Origin: an uncultured Sphingomonadaceae bacterium
Lineage (GTDB): Bacteria > Pseudomonadota > Alphaproteobacteria > Sphingomonadales > Sphingomonadaceae
NCBI GenBank assembly: GCA_947488625.1
Contig: CANKZR010000001.1
Span: 806,001 to 870,000 of the forward strand
Length of the DNA: 64,000 bases
Direction: 5' to 3'
The notes below the pieces were generated by a model. That model was not told the DNA's origin. It worked only from the letters and a program-made list of their open reading frames with translations, and searched no databases. This document shows, piece after piece, positions 1-10,699 of this stretch. The position numbers and the translations under genes are program-made. Numbering within the stretch: the first letter of the stretch is position 1; the number at the start of each line of letters is the position of its first letter.

Positions 1-294
1 GTTCGCCGTATCAATATTCCGGATCGTGTCGCCGATGGAAAGGCCGGTGGCCTCCGGCTTGGCAGTTACGCCAAGGGGCAAGTCCCCCCGATTGTATTCG
101 ACACTGCTGGCAGGCAGATCCTGTGCCAGCGCGGCCAGTGCCTCGCGTTCCAGCAGTGGATTATTGACGAGATCATGCGTGAGCTTGGTAGCGCCCTCCG
201 GATAGGAGGCACCAAAATAGGCTCGACTGCGCGTAAGGAAGACCTGCTTTGCCCCGATGGACCTTCCGTGGAGATTGCCGACATAGTGACTCAT
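1..294 (-). CDS. Cupin-like/JmjC-like domain protein, N-terminal part (runs off left edge)
   Basis: Manual minus-strand translation from ATG at 294: MSHYVGNLHGRSIGAKQVFLTRSRAYFGASYPEGATKLTHDLVNNPLLEREALAALAQDLPASSVEYNRGDLPLGV...; start overlaps the upstream gene's stop (ATGA). Product from remembered family resemblance. Confidence 0.6.
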   Translation of the reverse strand, partial: MSHYVGNLHGRSIGAKQVFLTRSRAYFGASYPEGATKLTHDLVNNPLLEREALAALAQDLPASSVEYNRGDLPLGVTAKPEATGLSIGDTIRNIDTAN

Positions 295-1487
295 ACCAAA
301 CCTCTCGCGCCGTGCCCGGTTTCTAATCGCGCCATTGCTGCGAACGCTGCCTGCCGCAGCCGGCCACCTACGCCGATGGACAGCCGTTCGATCACGCGGC
401 GCTCTCGCCAGACGTGGTCGATCATGGGGTGATCGGGCGAGGCACAGCTATCCGCCCATGCAAAACCGTCTTTATCCAGCAGGTCGAGGTTTTCGCGTTG
501 CAGCAGGACGCCGGGCGAGAAGCGGGCGTAATCCTCGTCATAGGCAGTCTTGAAGGAAAAGGCGTGGTTACCGGTCATGAAGCTGGCAAGCATCGCGATC
601 GGCCTGCCATCCAGCCTGATGGCAAGCCGTTCCAGCCTGCCGCGTGCGGCGGCACCCGCCAAGGCGTGATGGAAAATGGCCCGTGTGGCATTGTCGGATT
701 GCAGAGCCGATCCGGCTTCGCCTTTCCAGCCGCGTTCCTCAAGTTCGAGGAATTCACGCGTCCAGTCGGCGACATTTGCATAATCGGTCAGCCGTTCGAC
801 CGTAACTTCGCCCCCTTCGGCAAGACGACGATGCTGGCGGCGCAATTCCTTGCGCTTCTTGGATGAAAGGGATGCGGCGAAATAGTCTTCTGCAGATTGT
901 CCTGTATGCAGCATCGCCCGCTCTTCCCTGAACACCTTTGCCGCAGGGCGCTTGTATTCTGGCAGCACGGTTTTCAGCGCATCGCGCAGCGGACCGTCTG
1001 CGGGCACGTGTGAGAGATGCAGGAACAGGGCCAATCCAGTCTCTCTGTCGCACCACGCCAGCAGTGCGCGCCAGAACTCCTGTTCCAGGCCCCTGGCTAC
1101 CAGCGGCTGGCCCAGAAAGCAGTTGGGATGCAGCCAGTTGCGCAGGTGCGGTATGGGATGGCCGTAATAGTCGCGCGTGCGCACAACCGGCATCAGCCCT
1201 GCGAGTTGCCCGTCGGCTTGCATGGCAAGCAATTCGACGTTGCAGTTCGTATCCAGCGCCCGCAGCGATGGCAGCAGGTACCAGCTTTCGTAGAACGGAT
1301 TGGGCTCCGTTGCGCATCGGGCGAGAGCATCCCACGCAGCGATCCTGTCGCGCCGCTCGAAGGCGCGCCAATCGTGTTCCTCCACCAGGACGCGGGGCGT
1401 GGAAACCCGGTTCGCGGCCGGGGCAAAGCCGCCGCCTAAAGCGCCAAGCCTCTGAAGAGACTGGGGAAAGGAGGCATCATGTGCCAA
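291..1487 (-). CDS. CelD/BcsL-type GNAT acetyltransferase
   Basis: 398 aa ORF with GNAT-like C-terminal half (LSSKKRKELRRQHRRLAEGG...RPIAMLASFMTGNHAFSFKTAYDEDYARFSPGVLL). Confidence 0.8.
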   Translation of the reverse strand: MAHDASFPQSLQRLGALGGGFAPAANRVSTPRVLVEEHDWRAFERRDRIAAWDALARCATEPNPFYESWYLLPSLRALDTNCNVELLAMQADGQLAGLMPVVRTRDYYGHPIPHLRNWLHPNCFLGQPLVARGLEQEFWRALLAWCDRETGLALFLHLSHVPADGPLRDALKTVLPEYKRPAAKVFREERAMLHTGQSAEDYFAASLSSKKRKELRRQHRRLAEGGEVTVERLTDYANVADWTREFLELEERGWKGEAGSALQSDNATRAIFHHALAGAAARGRLERLAIRLDGRPIAMLASFMTGNHAFSFKTAYDEDYARFSPGVLLQRENLDLLDKDGFAWADSCASPDHPMIDHVWRERRVIERLSIGVGGRLRQAAFAAMARLETGHGARGLV

Positions 1488-1581
1488 TGAAGAAGGTTAA
1501 CCTCTGTGCCATTGGGATCATCGGGAACATGAACGTTACCTAGGGTGGAAGGCCACAAGGAAGATTTAAACAGAAGGGTAA

Positions 1582-1613
1582 AGAAAACCCTGCCCGGCAG
1601 GTGCCGGACAGGG
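1582..1613 (-). terminator. Rho-independent terminator downstream of hppA
   Basis: CCCTGCCCGGCA-GG-TGCCGGACAGGG hairpin with a U-rich run when read on the minus strand (GGGTTTTCTTT). Confidence 0.7.
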
Positions 1614-1643
1614 TTTGAAGTAACCATCAAAGGGCTTTTTCGA

Positions 1644-3809
1644 TCAGACCGCCAGTGCTGCCAGAAGTAGCAGAGCAACAATATTGGTGATCTTGATCAT
1701 GGGGTTAACCGCCGGACCGGCGGTGTCCTTGTAAGGATCACCCACGGTATCGCCGGTAACTGCGGCATGGTGGGCGTCGGAGCCCTTACCGCCGTGATTG
1801 CCATCCTCGATGTATTTCTTGGCGTTATCCCATGCGCCGCCACCGGCAGTCATGGAAAGCGCCACGAACAGGCCGCCCACAATCACGCCCAGCAGCAATG
1901 CGCCCAGCGCCGCGAAGGCATTTTCCTGTCCGGCCACCATGTTGATGACGAAATACACTACGATGGGCGCCAGCACGGGCAGCAGCGAAGGAATGATCAT
2001 TTCCCTGATCGCTGCCTTGGTCACGAGGTCCACCGTGCGGGCGTAATCGGGCTTCTCGGAGTAATCCATGATGCCCGGCTTTTCCCTGAACTGGGCACGC
2101 ACGTCCTTCACCACATCGCCCGCAGCGCGGCCAACGGCAGTCATGCCCATGGCGGCGAACAGGTAAGGCAGCAAGGCGCCCAGTAGCAGACCGACGATGA
2201 CGTATGGGTTCTCCAGGCTGAAATCGACGTCAGCTGCCGGGAACAGCTCTGCCAGGTCGGTGGTGTAGGCAGCGAACAGCACGAGGGCCGCAAGCGCCGC
2301 CGAACCGATGGCATAGCCCTTCGTCACGGCCTTGGTCGTGTTGCCCACGGCGTCCAGCGCATCGGTTTTCTCCCGAACGCTTTCATCCAGACCTGCCATT
2401 TCCGCGATGCCACCGGCATTGTCGGTAACCGGTCCATAGGCATCCAGTGCCACGACCATGCCTGCCAGCGCCAGCATTGCAGTAGCGGCATAGGCAATGC
2501 CCATGAGGCCCGCGAGTTGATAACTGCCGATGATGCCGGCCACGATGGCGAGCGTAGGCAGCGCGGTGGATTCAAGGCTGATTGCAAGGCCCTGGATCAC
2601 ATTGGTGCCGTGGCCCGTTTCCGAAGCCTTGGCGATGGAGCGCACCGGGCGGAAATTGGTGCCCGTGTAATACTCCGTGATCCAGATGATGATGCCGGTC
2701 AGAAACAGGCCGATCAGCGAGCACCAGAACAGGTCCATGCCGGTGAAGGGGGCCAGGGCCGAAGTGCCTTCTTCCGCCAGCGGAGCGCCTGGGTCGATAT
2801 TGCCGAGATTCTCTCCGCCGATAACCGCGTTCATGTCGCCCAGCGCATATTGCGTGACGAGGTAGATCAGCGGAACGGCCAGAACGGCGGTAACGATGAA
2901 GCCCTTGTACATTGCGCCCATTACGTTGGTGCCGCTGCCAAGCCGCACGAAATAGGTGCCGACGATGCTGGTGACGATGCAGGCACCGCCGATCAGCAGG
3001 GGCAGGGCGACGAGGCCGGAGAACACATCGGGTGTCGTGCTATTCCAGAGGAGCAGCAGCGTCAGCACCATGGTGGCACCCACGGTGACGACGTAGGTTT
3101 CGAACAGGTCGGCGGCCATGCCGGCGCAGTCGCCCACATTGTCACCCACGTTATCCGCGATCACGGCAGGGTTGCGGGGATCATCCTCGGGGATGCCCGC
3201 TTCCACCTTGCCGACAAGGTCTGCACCCACGTCTGCCGCCTTGGTGAAGATGCCGCCGCCAAGACGCGCGAAGATGGAGATGAGAGAGGCCCCAAAGGCC
3301 AGCGCCACCAGCGCGTCAACGATTTCGCGCCGTTCGCTGGCTTCTGCCAATGAGAGGCCCACGACGTTGGTCAGCACGTAATAGAATACTGCGATCGCCA
3401 GGAGGGCGAGGCCCGCCACCAGCATCCCGGTAATTGCGCCCGCGCGAAACGCCAGTGTCAGGCCTTCCTGAAGGCCCTTCATGGCAGCGGCCGCAGTGCG
3501 CAGGTTGGACTTTACAGAGATGTTCATGCCGATGAAGCCGGCAACACCCGAAAGGATGGCACCGATGGCAAAGCCGATCGCGCTAAGGCTTCCAAGGAAC
3601 AGGAATACCAGCACGGCCACGACCACCCCGACGATGGCGATGGTTGTGTATTGGCGTTTCAGATAGGCCTGCGCGCCTTCCTGGATGGCGCCTGCGATTT
3701 CCTGCATTTTCTCGTTGCCGGGATCGGCGCCGAGAACCTGGCGACTGGTCACAAAGCCGTAAACAACGGCGAGCAGTCCCAGGACAATAGCGATAAGTAT
3801 AAGGTCCAT
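1644..3809 (-). CDS. hppA: Membrane-bound H+-translocating pyrophosphatase, K+-insensitive type
   Basis: 721 aa polytopic protein; [21 protein letters not shown] and [21 protein letters not shown] motifs. Confidence 0.97.
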   Translation of the reverse strand: MDLILIAIVLGLLAVVYGFVTSRQVLGADPGNEKMQEIAGAIQEGAQAYLKRQYTTIAIVGVVVAVLVFLFLGSLSAIGFAIGAILSGVAGFIGMNISVKSNLRTAAAAMKGLQEGLTLAFRAGAITGMLVAGLALLAIAVFYYVLTNVVGLSLAEASERREIVDALVALAFGASLISIFARLGGGIFTKAADVGADLVGKVEAGIPEDDPRNPAVIADNVGDNVGDCAGMAADLFETYVVTVGATMVLTLLLLWNSTTPDVFSGLVALPLLIGGACIVTSIVGTYFVRLGSGTNVMGAMYKGFIVTAVLAVPLIYLVTQYALGDMNAVIGGENLGNIDPGAPLAEEGTSALAPFTGMDLFWCSLIGLFLTGIIIWITEYYTGTNFRPVRSIAKASETGHGTNVIQGLAISLESTALPTLAIVAGIIGSYQLAGLMGIAYAATAMLALAGMVVALDAYGPVTDNAGGIAEMAGLDESVREKTDALDAVGNTTKAVTKGYAIGSAALAALVLFAAYTTDLAELFPAADVDFSLENPYVIVGLLLGALLPYLFAAMGMTAVGRAAGDVVKDVRAQFREKPGIMDYSEKPDYARTVDLVTKAAIREMIIPSLLPVLAPIVVYFVINMVAGQENAFAALGALLLGVIVGGLFVALSMTAGGGAWDNAKKYIEDGNHGGKGSDAHHAAVTGDTVGDPYKDTAGPAVNPMIKITNIVALLLLAALAV

Positions 3810-3942
3810 GACCTGCTATTCCCCTCTTCCCTGAGTTATGACGGCCCGGTTATCCGGGTCCGCAAGGGGCACAGGGCTAACACAAAGGGGGCCATTCACA
3901 AGTGCGAAAGCGCGTTATCCCCCCGCTTGGCCTGTTCGCAGA

Positions 3943-4821
3943 CTACTGGTGGGTATAACCAAGACCCCGGGCATTGGTGACAGCTTCGCCATCCACGAAC
4001 AGCGGTGCAAAGCCGCGCGGTTCCACCTTGCCGATTTGTTGCGCTTTAACCGGGCATAGAGCGCCCGCGGGAAGGGTGAAGAGCAATTCGTAATCATCGC
4101 CCCAGGTCAGGCATTCCATGGTTCTTGCAGGATCGGCTACGGGGCAGGCTGCGGTGTCAATGGCAATGCTCACCTCGCTGGCCTCTGCCATACGGAAGGC
4201 ATCCAGCAGCAGGCCGTCGGACACGTCCATCATCGCGGTGACATGCGGGGCCAACGCCGTGCCTTCCTGCACACGGGCACGGGGGCGGGCGTAGGCGGCA
4301 TGATCCGCGCCGGTGCGATCGCGCACGGCCTCGAACCCCAGCATTGCTGCGCCCAACATGCCCGTGACGAAAAGCCCGTCGCCAATTTGCGCGCCGGATC
4401 GCGCGGGAACGGGCGTGTGCGATGCGCGGCCAATCGCGGTGAGGCCAAGCGAGCGGGTGCCATTGCCGCTCACGGTATCTCCGCCCAGCAGGCCGGTGCC
4501 GTAGTGAGCCAGAACTTCGCCCAGACCGGACAGGAACCGCTCGTCTCCGTCGCCCAGCGTATGGCCCAGCAAGACACCCAGGGGCTGGGCGCCCTTTGCG
4601 GCAAGGTCCGACAGGTTGGTGGCGACCAGTTTCCACGCAACGTCCGCCATGTCCTGATCTGGCAGGTAATGAACACCCTCGATCATGGCATCGTGGGTGA
4701 TGACCAATGTCTCGCCCCCGATCTCGAGAACGGCGGCATCGTCGTAGAGGTCGCGCGCGCCTGCGTGCAGGGGAAGGGCGCGAAGGGCGGCGATGAAGTC
4801 GGCTTCGTTCATCCTGCCCAC
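3943..4821 (-). CDS. thiL: Thiamine-monophosphate kinase
   Basis: 292 aa; MNEADFIAALRALPLH..DDAAVL.., LGGDTVSGNG, MMDVSDGLLLDAFRMAEAS motifs. Confidence 0.93.
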   Translation of the reverse strand: MGRMNEADFIAALRALPLHAGARDLYDDAAVLEIGGETLVITHDAMIEGVHYLPDQDMADVAWKLVATNLSDLAAKGAQPLGVLLGHTLGDGDERFLSGLGEVLAHYGTGLLGGDTVSGNGTRSLGLTAIGRASHTPVPARSGAQIGDGLFVTGMLGAAMLGFEAVRDRTGADHAAYARPRARVQEGTALAPHVTAMMDVSDGLLLDAFRMAEASEVSIAIDTAACPVADPARTMECLTWGDDYELLFTLPAGALCPVKAQQIGKVEPRGFAPLFVDGEAVTNARGLGYTHQ

Positions 4822-4831
4822 GGGGCCGAGG

Positions 4832-5284
4832 CTAGCCCCGAACCTGCTTCGCCACGGCGTCGAGCACGCCGTTCACGAATTTTGCCTCTCGGGAATCGAA
4901 GAAGGCATGGGCCACGTCGACATATTCGCTGATCGCACTGGCCTTGGGCACATCGGGCCGCGCCAGCAATTCGTAAGCACCGCAGCGCAGGATCTGCAGC
5001 ATCGTCTTGTCGAGGCGCGCCAGCGTCCAGCCTTCGGCCAGTTTCTCTGTCAGCGCCGCGTCGATCTCTTCCAGCCGTGCGACCACGCCTGCCACCACGT
5101 CATCGAAGAACTCAACCTCGGCATCTTCGTACTGATCATCCTCGATTTCCGCGCCCAGCCGGTGCTGGTGGAATTCGTTGAGCAGCTTTGCGGTCGGCGT
5201 CTTTTCCATGTGACGCTGATACAACGCCTGCACTGCGGCAAGGCGTGCAGCGGAACGAGCGCGGGAACGTGAAGAGGTGTTCAT
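4832..5284 (-). CDS. nusB: Transcription antitermination factor NusB
   Basis: 150 aa; SAARLAAVQALYQRH...ILRCGAYELLARPDVPKASAISEYVDVAHAFFDSREAKFVNGVLDAV. Confidence 0.96.
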   Translation of the reverse strand: MNTSSRSRARSAARLAAVQALYQRHMEKTPTAKLLNEFHQHRLGAEIEDDQYEDAEVEFFDDVVAGVVARLEEIDAALTEKLAEGWTLARLDKTMLQILRCGAYELLARPDVPKASAISEYVDVAHAFFDSREAKFVNGVLDAVAKQVRG

Positions 5285-6576
5285 TACAGTCTTACCTTTA
5301 CGCTGCGCGCATGGGCGGGCAGTCCTTCGATCTCGGCCAGTGCAACGGCAGCGGGGCCGATCTCGCCCAAAGCCTTCTCGTCCAGCGAGATGAAGCTGGT
5401 GCGTTTCATGAAATCCAGCACCGATAGCCCGCTGGAAAAGCGCGCGCGGCGACCGGTGGGCAGAACGTGGTTCGGCCCGGCAACGTAGTCGCCGACGGCT
5501 TCGGGCGTATGGCGGCCAAGGAACACGCTGCCCGCATGGCGAATTTTCGCGAACATCGCCTCGGGCTCGTCGATGGCAAGCTGAACGTGTTCGGCGGCAA
5601 GGCGGTCGGCGAGGGCGGGGGCCTCTGCCATCAGGTCTTCCACCACGATAACCACGCCATTGTTCTCCCAGCTTTCGCGGGCAACCATCTTGGTGTCGAG
5701 CTGGGCCAGCAGCACGTCCACGGCATCTTCTACCGCGGCCGCGTAATTCTCGTCATCGGTAATGAGAATGGACTGGCTGGCGGGATCGTGCTCGGCCTGG
5801 CTCAGCAGGTCTGCCGCGATCCAGTCCGGGTCGTTCTTCTCGTCGGCGATCACCAGGATTTCACTGGGGCCCGCCACCATGTCTATGCCGACCACGCCGT
5901 AGAGCTGGCGCTTGGCCTCTGCCACCCAGGCGTTGCCGGGGCCGACGATCACGTCAACCGGCTGAATGCGCCGCGTGCCATAGGCAAGCGCAGCCACGGC
6001 CTGCGCGCCGCCGATGCGCCACATCTCGTCCACCCCGCAAACATGCGCGGCGGCCAGCACCAGATCGTTCATCTTGCCATGCGGCGTCGGTGTGACCACC
6101 ACCAGCCTATCAACCCCTGCAACCTTAGCGGGAATAGCGTTCATCACCAGGCTGGAAGGGTAAGCTGCACGGCCGCCGGGCACATAGAGTCCCGCGGCTT
6201 CCACGGCAGTCCACCGCGCGCCGAGCCGCACATTGGTTTCGTCGCGATAGTCGCGATCCTGCGGCAACTGCCCCTCGTGATAGGCGCGGATGCGCTGGGC
6301 TGCCATGTCCAGTGCATCGCGAACGTCGGGCAGCAGCATGTCGTATGCGACCTTGCACTGGTCCCTGCCGATCCGCCAGCTGGAAAGGTCTGCCGTCAGC
6401 GCGTGCTTGTCGTACCGCATGGACAGGTCCGTCAGCGCATCGTCGCCCTTCTGGCGGACCTGTTCGATGATTGCGCGCACATCGCTGGCAACATCGGAAT
6501 CGCTTTCGCGCCGGTCATTCACAATACGGGCGAACTGCTTTTCGAAGCTTTCGCTTTTGGCGTACAAACGGCGCAT
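5284..6576 (-). CDS. hisD: Histidinol dehydrogenase
   Basis: Starts [15 protein letters not shown] at 6576; GARWTAVEAAGLYVPGGRAAYPSSLVMNAIPAKVAGV, VGPGNAWVAEAKRQLYGVVGIDMVAGPSEI. The track ORF 5284..7293 reads through hisG out of frame. Confidence 0.97.
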   Translation of the reverse strand: MRRLYAKSESFEKQFARIVNDRRESDSDVASDVRAIIEQVRQKGDDALTDLSMRYDKHALTADLSSWRIGRDQCKVAYDMLLPDVRDALDMAAQRIRAYHEGQLPQDRDYRDETNVRLGARWTAVEAAGLYVPGGRAAYPSSLVMNAIPAKVAGVDRLVVVTPTPHGKMNDLVLAAAHVCGVDEMWRIGGAQAVAALAYGTRRIQPVDVIVGPGNAWVAEAKRQLYGVVGIDMVAGPSEILVIADEKNDPDWIAADLLSQAEHDPASQSILITDDENYAAAVEDAVDVLLAQLDTKMVARESWENNGVVIVVEDLMAEAPALADRLAAEHVQLAIDEPEAMFAKIRHAGSVFLGRHTPEAVGDYVAGPNHVLPTGRRARFSSGLSVLDFMKRTSFISLDEKALGEIGPAAVALAEIEGLPAHARSVKVRL

Positions 6577-7256
6577 CAGGCAGCCTGCCTTTCGGCGTAT
6601 TCGCGGAACCGCTCTACCAGGGCAGAAACGCGCGGATCGGTTTTCCAGGCGGCCCGGTTGACGATCAGCCGTGCGCTGACTTGCATGATCACATCCTTCT
6701 CGACCAGACCGTTCGATTTCAGCGTGCTGCCGGTGGAAACAAGGTCGACGATCCGCCCGGCAAGACCGCTGGACGGGGCCAGTTCCATCGCGCCGTTCAG
6801 CTTGATACACTCGGCCTGGATGCCCCGCGCCTCGAAATAGCGGCTGGTGATATTGGGGTACTTGGTCGCCACGCGCAGGTGGCTGGCGTTGCCGTACTTG
6901 TATTCCACGGGTTCCTTCGGCTCTGCCGTGGAAAGACGGCAGGCGCCGATGCCGAGATCGACCGGGGCATATAGCTGCGAATAATCGAATTCCTCGATCA
7001 CGTCGGAGCCAACGATGCCCACCTGCGCTGCACCGAAGGCGACGAAGGTTGCGACGTCGAAGGCGCGCACGCGCAGGATGCGCATGGTGCCCGTCTCGTC
7101 GGCAAAACTGAGGGAGCGGTCGAGCTTGTCGTGAAAGGCGCTTTCCGGCACCACGCCGGCCTCTGCCATCACGGGCAGCGCCTCGTCGAGGATGCGTCCC
7201 TTTGGCAGGGCGAAAATCAGCGGGCCGAACCGCGTATCGTCGGAACTGGTGGTCAT
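6576..7256 (-). CDS. hisG: ATP phosphoribosyltransferase, short form
   Basis: Starts [30 protein letters not shown] at 7256; [25 protein letters not shown]; about 226 aa, no C-terminal regulatory domain. Confidence 0.96.
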   Translation of the reverse strand: MTTSSDDTRFGPLIFALPKGRILDEALPVMAEAGVVPESAFHDKLDRSLSFADETGTMRILRVRAFDVATFVAFGAAQVGIVGSDVIEEFDYSQLYAPVDLGIGACRLSTAEPKEPVEYKYGNASHLRVATKYPNITSRYFEARGIQAECIKLNGAMELAPSSGLAGRIVDLVSTGSTLKSNGLVEKDVIMQVSARLIVNRAAWKTDPRVSALVERFREYAERQAA

Positions 7257-7292
7257 GGCCGCGCGATGTAGGGGCACGAGGCAGAAAGGGCA

Positions 7293-8372
7293 ATGCGAAT
7301 GGAAGGCGAAAACGAAAGCGGCAAGGTGATGGAAATCGCCAGCGTGCCCGACGCCATCGAGTGGCAGGCGCAGCACATGGAGCGTGCCGGGGCGAACAGG
7401 AACGCCCGTATCATCCGCGCTTTGCTGGCGGTGCTGGACACAGAGACGGCCACCGGCAGGCGCATGGCCAACTGGCAAGGGCTGACGCTGGAAGACGCGA
7501 TGCCGCTGCGCGTGGCGGGCGGGTTCCACTACCTGTTACTTACCGGAGAAGAGGAGCGGCTGGGCGATATCTATCGCGGCTTCATCACCGATCAGAAGCA
7601 GATTGACGCGCTTGTGGTGGAGATTGCCCAACGCCACGATCACACGCTTCTACCCTGGCTGGACAGCCCGCCGCAAACCAATGAGGCTGGACGCAGCGCC
7701 AGCGTGATGGCGGGGCTGCTGTGGCTGTCGGGAAAGCTTGGCCCCAGGTTCGAACTTACCGAAATCGGCGCGAGCGCGGGCGTGAATACGATGATGGCGC
7801 GATTCTTCTACGACCTGGGTGGAACTACCGCGGGGCCAAGCCTGTCCTCGATCAAGATCATCCCTGAATGGCGCGGCGATGCACCGCCCCAAAACCCGGT
7901 TGAGATCGTTGGCATAAAGGGCTGCGATATCGCTCCCATAGACCTTGCCGACAAAAAGCAGGCTCTCAAGCTCAAAAGCTATATCTGGCCCGAAGCAACG
8001 GACCGCATGGCGCGCACGAATGCTGCCATAGCGATGGCGGAACGGGCACCGCCCGACTTGGTAAAGGCCGACGCAGGCGACTTCGTGGAAGAACGGCTGG
8101 CTACGCCGCAGGAGGAAGGCGTCACGCGCACGCTGTTTCACACGGTGATGTGGCAATACCTGCCGCAAGTCACGCGCGACAGGATTACAGCATCGATGGA
8201 AGCTGCGGGAGCCGAAGCGACGACCGAAAGGCCGGTGGCATGGATTCGTGTCGAGACCAATCGCGAAACCTTCAAGCATGAGCTTACGGTGCGCTATTGG
8301 CCGGGCGGGGAAGGGTGGACACTCCTGGCCGAGGCTCACCCGCACGGGGCCTGGGTGAAATGGAAGGGCTAG
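7293..8372 (+). CDS. DUF2332 family protein
   Basis: 359 aa; [17 protein letters not shown], ..[18 protein letters not shown].. typical of DUF2332. Confidence 0.85.
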   Translation: MRMEGENESGKVMEIASVPDAIEWQAQHMERAGANRNARIIRALLAVLDTETATGRRMANWQGLTLEDAMPLRVAGGFHYLLLTGEEERLGDIYRGFITDQKQIDALVVEIAQRHDHTLLPWLDSPPQTNEAGRSASVMAGLLWLSGKLGPRFELTEIGASAGVNTMMARFFYDLGGTTAGPSLSSIKIIPEWRGDAPPQNPVEIVGIKGCDIAPIDLADKKQALKLKSYIWPEATDRMARTNAAIAMAERAPPDLVKADAGDFVEERLATPQEEGVTRTLFHTVMWQYLPQVTRDRITASMEAAGAEATTERPVAWIRVETNRETFKHELTVRYWPGGEGWTLLAEAHPHGAWVKWKG

Positions 8373-8373
8373 C

Positions 8374-9273
8374 CTAGGCGGTTCGATCCAGAAAGCGGTC
8401 CAGCGCTGCATTTACAGCTGCGGGCGCTTCCCAGGGTACGAAATGACCGCTGCCCTCGATCTGTTCTACGGTGAGATCGGTGACGACCTCGTCCAAAGCC
8501 TCGAAGTTGGCGGGCAATAGCGCCTCGTCCTTCATGCCCCAAACCACCAGCGTTGGTATTTCGATTTTGGGTATGGGCGGGGGACTGTATTCGGGTGGCA
8601 GTCCGTATGGATTATCCATCGAAGGCACCGAAATGCCGCTGGCCCTGTACCAGTTCAGCATGGCGAAGGCGTTGGCGGGATTGGCCCATTGCTGCATCAG
8701 CAGGCCAAGCTCGGCGGGGTCGTATTGCGGACGATTCTCCCAGTCGAGCGCAGTTTGCAGCAGGGCGCCGAGCCCATGCTGGCTGACGGCATTGTCATGC
8801 GCGGGATCGCGAAAGGTGCGCATGTACTGGCTGGCGGCGCGCTGGGCGGGGTCGGTCAGCAGCAGGCGCTGGAAAATGACGGGATGCGGTGCATTGGCGA
8901 TCACGGCGCGGGTGACCTGTCCCGTCGCCTGGCCGAACGCGGCAACCAGCCACGCCAGCGCGCCGCCCCAATCGTGACCGATGATGGTGTAGCTTTGCAG
9001 TTCGAGAACCTGCGCGAGCCCGGCGATATCCTGAACCAGAGCCATCGTATCGTAATGCTCTGCGCCTTCGGGCCGCGAGGAATTGCCATAACCGCGCTGA
9101 TCGGGCGCGATGCAGCGATAGCGGCCGGAGAGATGGCCTATCTGATGGCGCCAGGTGCGGTGGTTCTCGGGAAAGCCGTGAAGAAAAAGCAGCGCTGGCG
9201 CGTCGCGTGGGCCGGTGTCCCACACATCCAGTTCGATGCCGTTCGGCAGCTTTATGCGGGCAAGGTCGCTCAT
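8374..9273 (-). CDS. Alpha/beta hydrolase (epoxide hydrolase-like)
   Basis: Start MSDLARIKLPNGIELDVWDTG; LLFLHGFPENHRTWRHQI, IGHDWGGALAW, C-terminal GSGHFVPWEAP. Confidence 0.9.
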   Translation of the reverse strand: MSDLARIKLPNGIELDVWDTGPRDAPALLFLHGFPENHRTWRHQIGHLSGRYRCIAPDQRGYGNSSRPEGAEHYDTMALVQDIAGLAQVLELQSYTIIGHDWGGALAWLVAAFGQATGQVTRAVIANAPHPVIFQRLLLTDPAQRAASQYMRTFRDPAHDNAVSQHGLGALLQTALDWENRPQYDPAELGLLMQQWANPANAFAMLNWYRASGISVPSMDNPYGLPPEYSPPPIPKIEIPTLVVWGMKDEALLPANFEALDEVVTDLTVEQIEGSGHFVPWEAPAAVNAALDRFLDRTA

Positions 9274-9274
9274 C

Positions 9275-9772
9275 TCAGACACCCTTGCTGGGAATGCCGA
9301 CCAGCTCGATTGTGAAGAACAGCGTGGCCCCGCCGGGGATGGGACCGCGACCCTGAAGGCCATAGGCAAGCTCTGCCGGAATGGCGATTTCCGCCGTGTC
9401 GCCCACGCCCATGTAGGGAATGGCGATCTGCCAGCCCCGCACGAGGTTGCTCAGAGGAAATTCGATCGGCGCGCTGCCTTCGTTGGAATCGAACACCCCG
9501 CCATCGGCGAAACTGCCGGTGTAATTGACCTGCACGGTATCGCGCACGGTGGGCGCAGGGCCGGTGCCGTCGCCAGCCGTCCTGCGGAACTTGATGCCGC
9601 CCTCCAGCGTGTGCCAGCCATCTGCGCGGGTAAGCGAATGCAGCGCGGATTGCTGGATGTTGTGCCATTCGATGCTGCCGGGTGCGCCGGGCGCGGGGGC
9701 TTCGGCTGCATCTTGCGCAGCGGTGGGGATGGCAAGAGAAAGGGCGGCAAGGGGGATGAGAATCTTGATCAT
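9275..9772 (-). CDS. FKBP-type peptidyl-prolyl cis-trans isomerase, exported
   Basis: Signal peptide MIKILIPLAALSLAIPTAAQ; VNYTGSFADGGVFDSNEGSAPIEFPLSNLVRGWQIAIPYMGVGDTAEIAIPAELAYG. Confidence 0.93.
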   Translation of the reverse strand: MIKILIPLAALSLAIPTAAQDAAEAPAPGAPGSIEWHNIQQSALHSLTRADGWHTLEGGIKFRRTAGDGTGPAPTVRDTVQVNYTGSFADGGVFDSNEGSAPIEFPLSNLVRGWQIAIPYMGVGDTAEIAIPAELAYGLQGRGPIPGGATLFFTIELVGIPSKGV

Positions 9773-9798
9773 GCCCCCGTCTTAGCCAGCTTGCCGCC

Positions 9799-10686
9799 CT
9801 ACGGATAGCTGACAGTTGTGGGCTTGCTTTCGGGAAGTGGAATGAACTCCGCATCGTCACCCGGCACACTGGCAAAGCGGCCTTCGCGCCAGTCTTCCTT
9901 GGCCTGTTGGATGCGTTCGCGATCCGAACTGACGAAATTCCACCATACGTACCGCTTGGTGGTAAAGGCCTCGCCGCCCAGCAACATCACGCGCCCGCCA
10001 TACCTGCTGGTCAGCGTCATGGCGTCACCCGGCTTGAGGACGACCAGATCGTAGGGTTGCAGGGGCGCACCATCTATCGTGGCGTCCCCGCCGACCAGCA
10101 TGACCGCTCGCTCGTCCGCCTCTGCATCGATGGGAATGGAGCCACCCTCCTGAAGCAGGATCTCGGCATAGATGGTGTCGGCATAGCAGGTGGTGGGCGC
10201 GCGCTGGCCCCACAGTTCGCCCATGATAACCTGTGCGCGCGCACCATCGCCTTCGATCCACGGCAGGTCGCTGATCGCTTCGAAAGCGGGATCGATCTCT
10301 TCCTTGCCATCGGGCAGCGCCAGCCACGTCTGCATGCCGTACAGGGCCGGGCCTTTTTCACGCTCTGCCAGCGGGCTCCGCTCGGAATGTACGATGCCCT
10401 TGCCTGCCGTCATCAGGTTGACGGTGCCGGGACGGATGGTGGAGATCGTGCCAAGGCTATCGCGATGTTCGATCGCGCCTTCGAACAGCCAGGTAACGGT
10501 AGCAAGGTTGATATGCGGATGCGGGCGGACGTCCATCCCGCTGCCAAGGTCGAGTTGCGCAGGGCCAAACTGGTCGACGAAGACGAACGGGCCGACCATG
10601 CGGCAGTCCTTCGACGGCACGGCGCGGCGAACGGTAAAACCGCCAAGGTCGTGGCTGACGGGGGTAACGGTCTTGACGATGCTCAT
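9799..10686 (-). CDS. Pirin family protein
   Basis: 295 aa; RMVGPFVFVDQFGPAQLDLGSGMDVRPHPHINLATVTWLFEGAIEHRDSLGT. Confidence 0.95.
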   Translation of the reverse strand: MSIVKTVTPVSHDLGGFTVRRAVPSKDCRMVGPFVFVDQFGPAQLDLGSGMDVRPHPHINLATVTWLFEGAIEHRDSLGTISTIRPGTVNLMTAGKGIVHSERSPLAEREKGPALYGMQTWLALPDGKEEIDPAFEAISDLPWIEGDGARAQVIMGELWGQRAPTTCYADTIYAEILLQEGGSIPIDAEADERAVMLVGGDATIDGAPLQPYDLVVLKPGDAMTLTSRYGGRVMLLGGEAFTTKRYVWWNFVSSDRERIQQAKEDWREGRFASVPGDDAEFIPLPESKPTTVSYP

Positions 10687-10699
10687 CGTTCACGTGCTC

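Noticed and set aside
5284-7293. 669-aa ORF suggesting a HisG-HisD fusion
   Set aside because: The upstream 230 or so codons are out of frame with hisG; hisD starts at 6576 and hisG occupies its own frame with an ATGA overlap.
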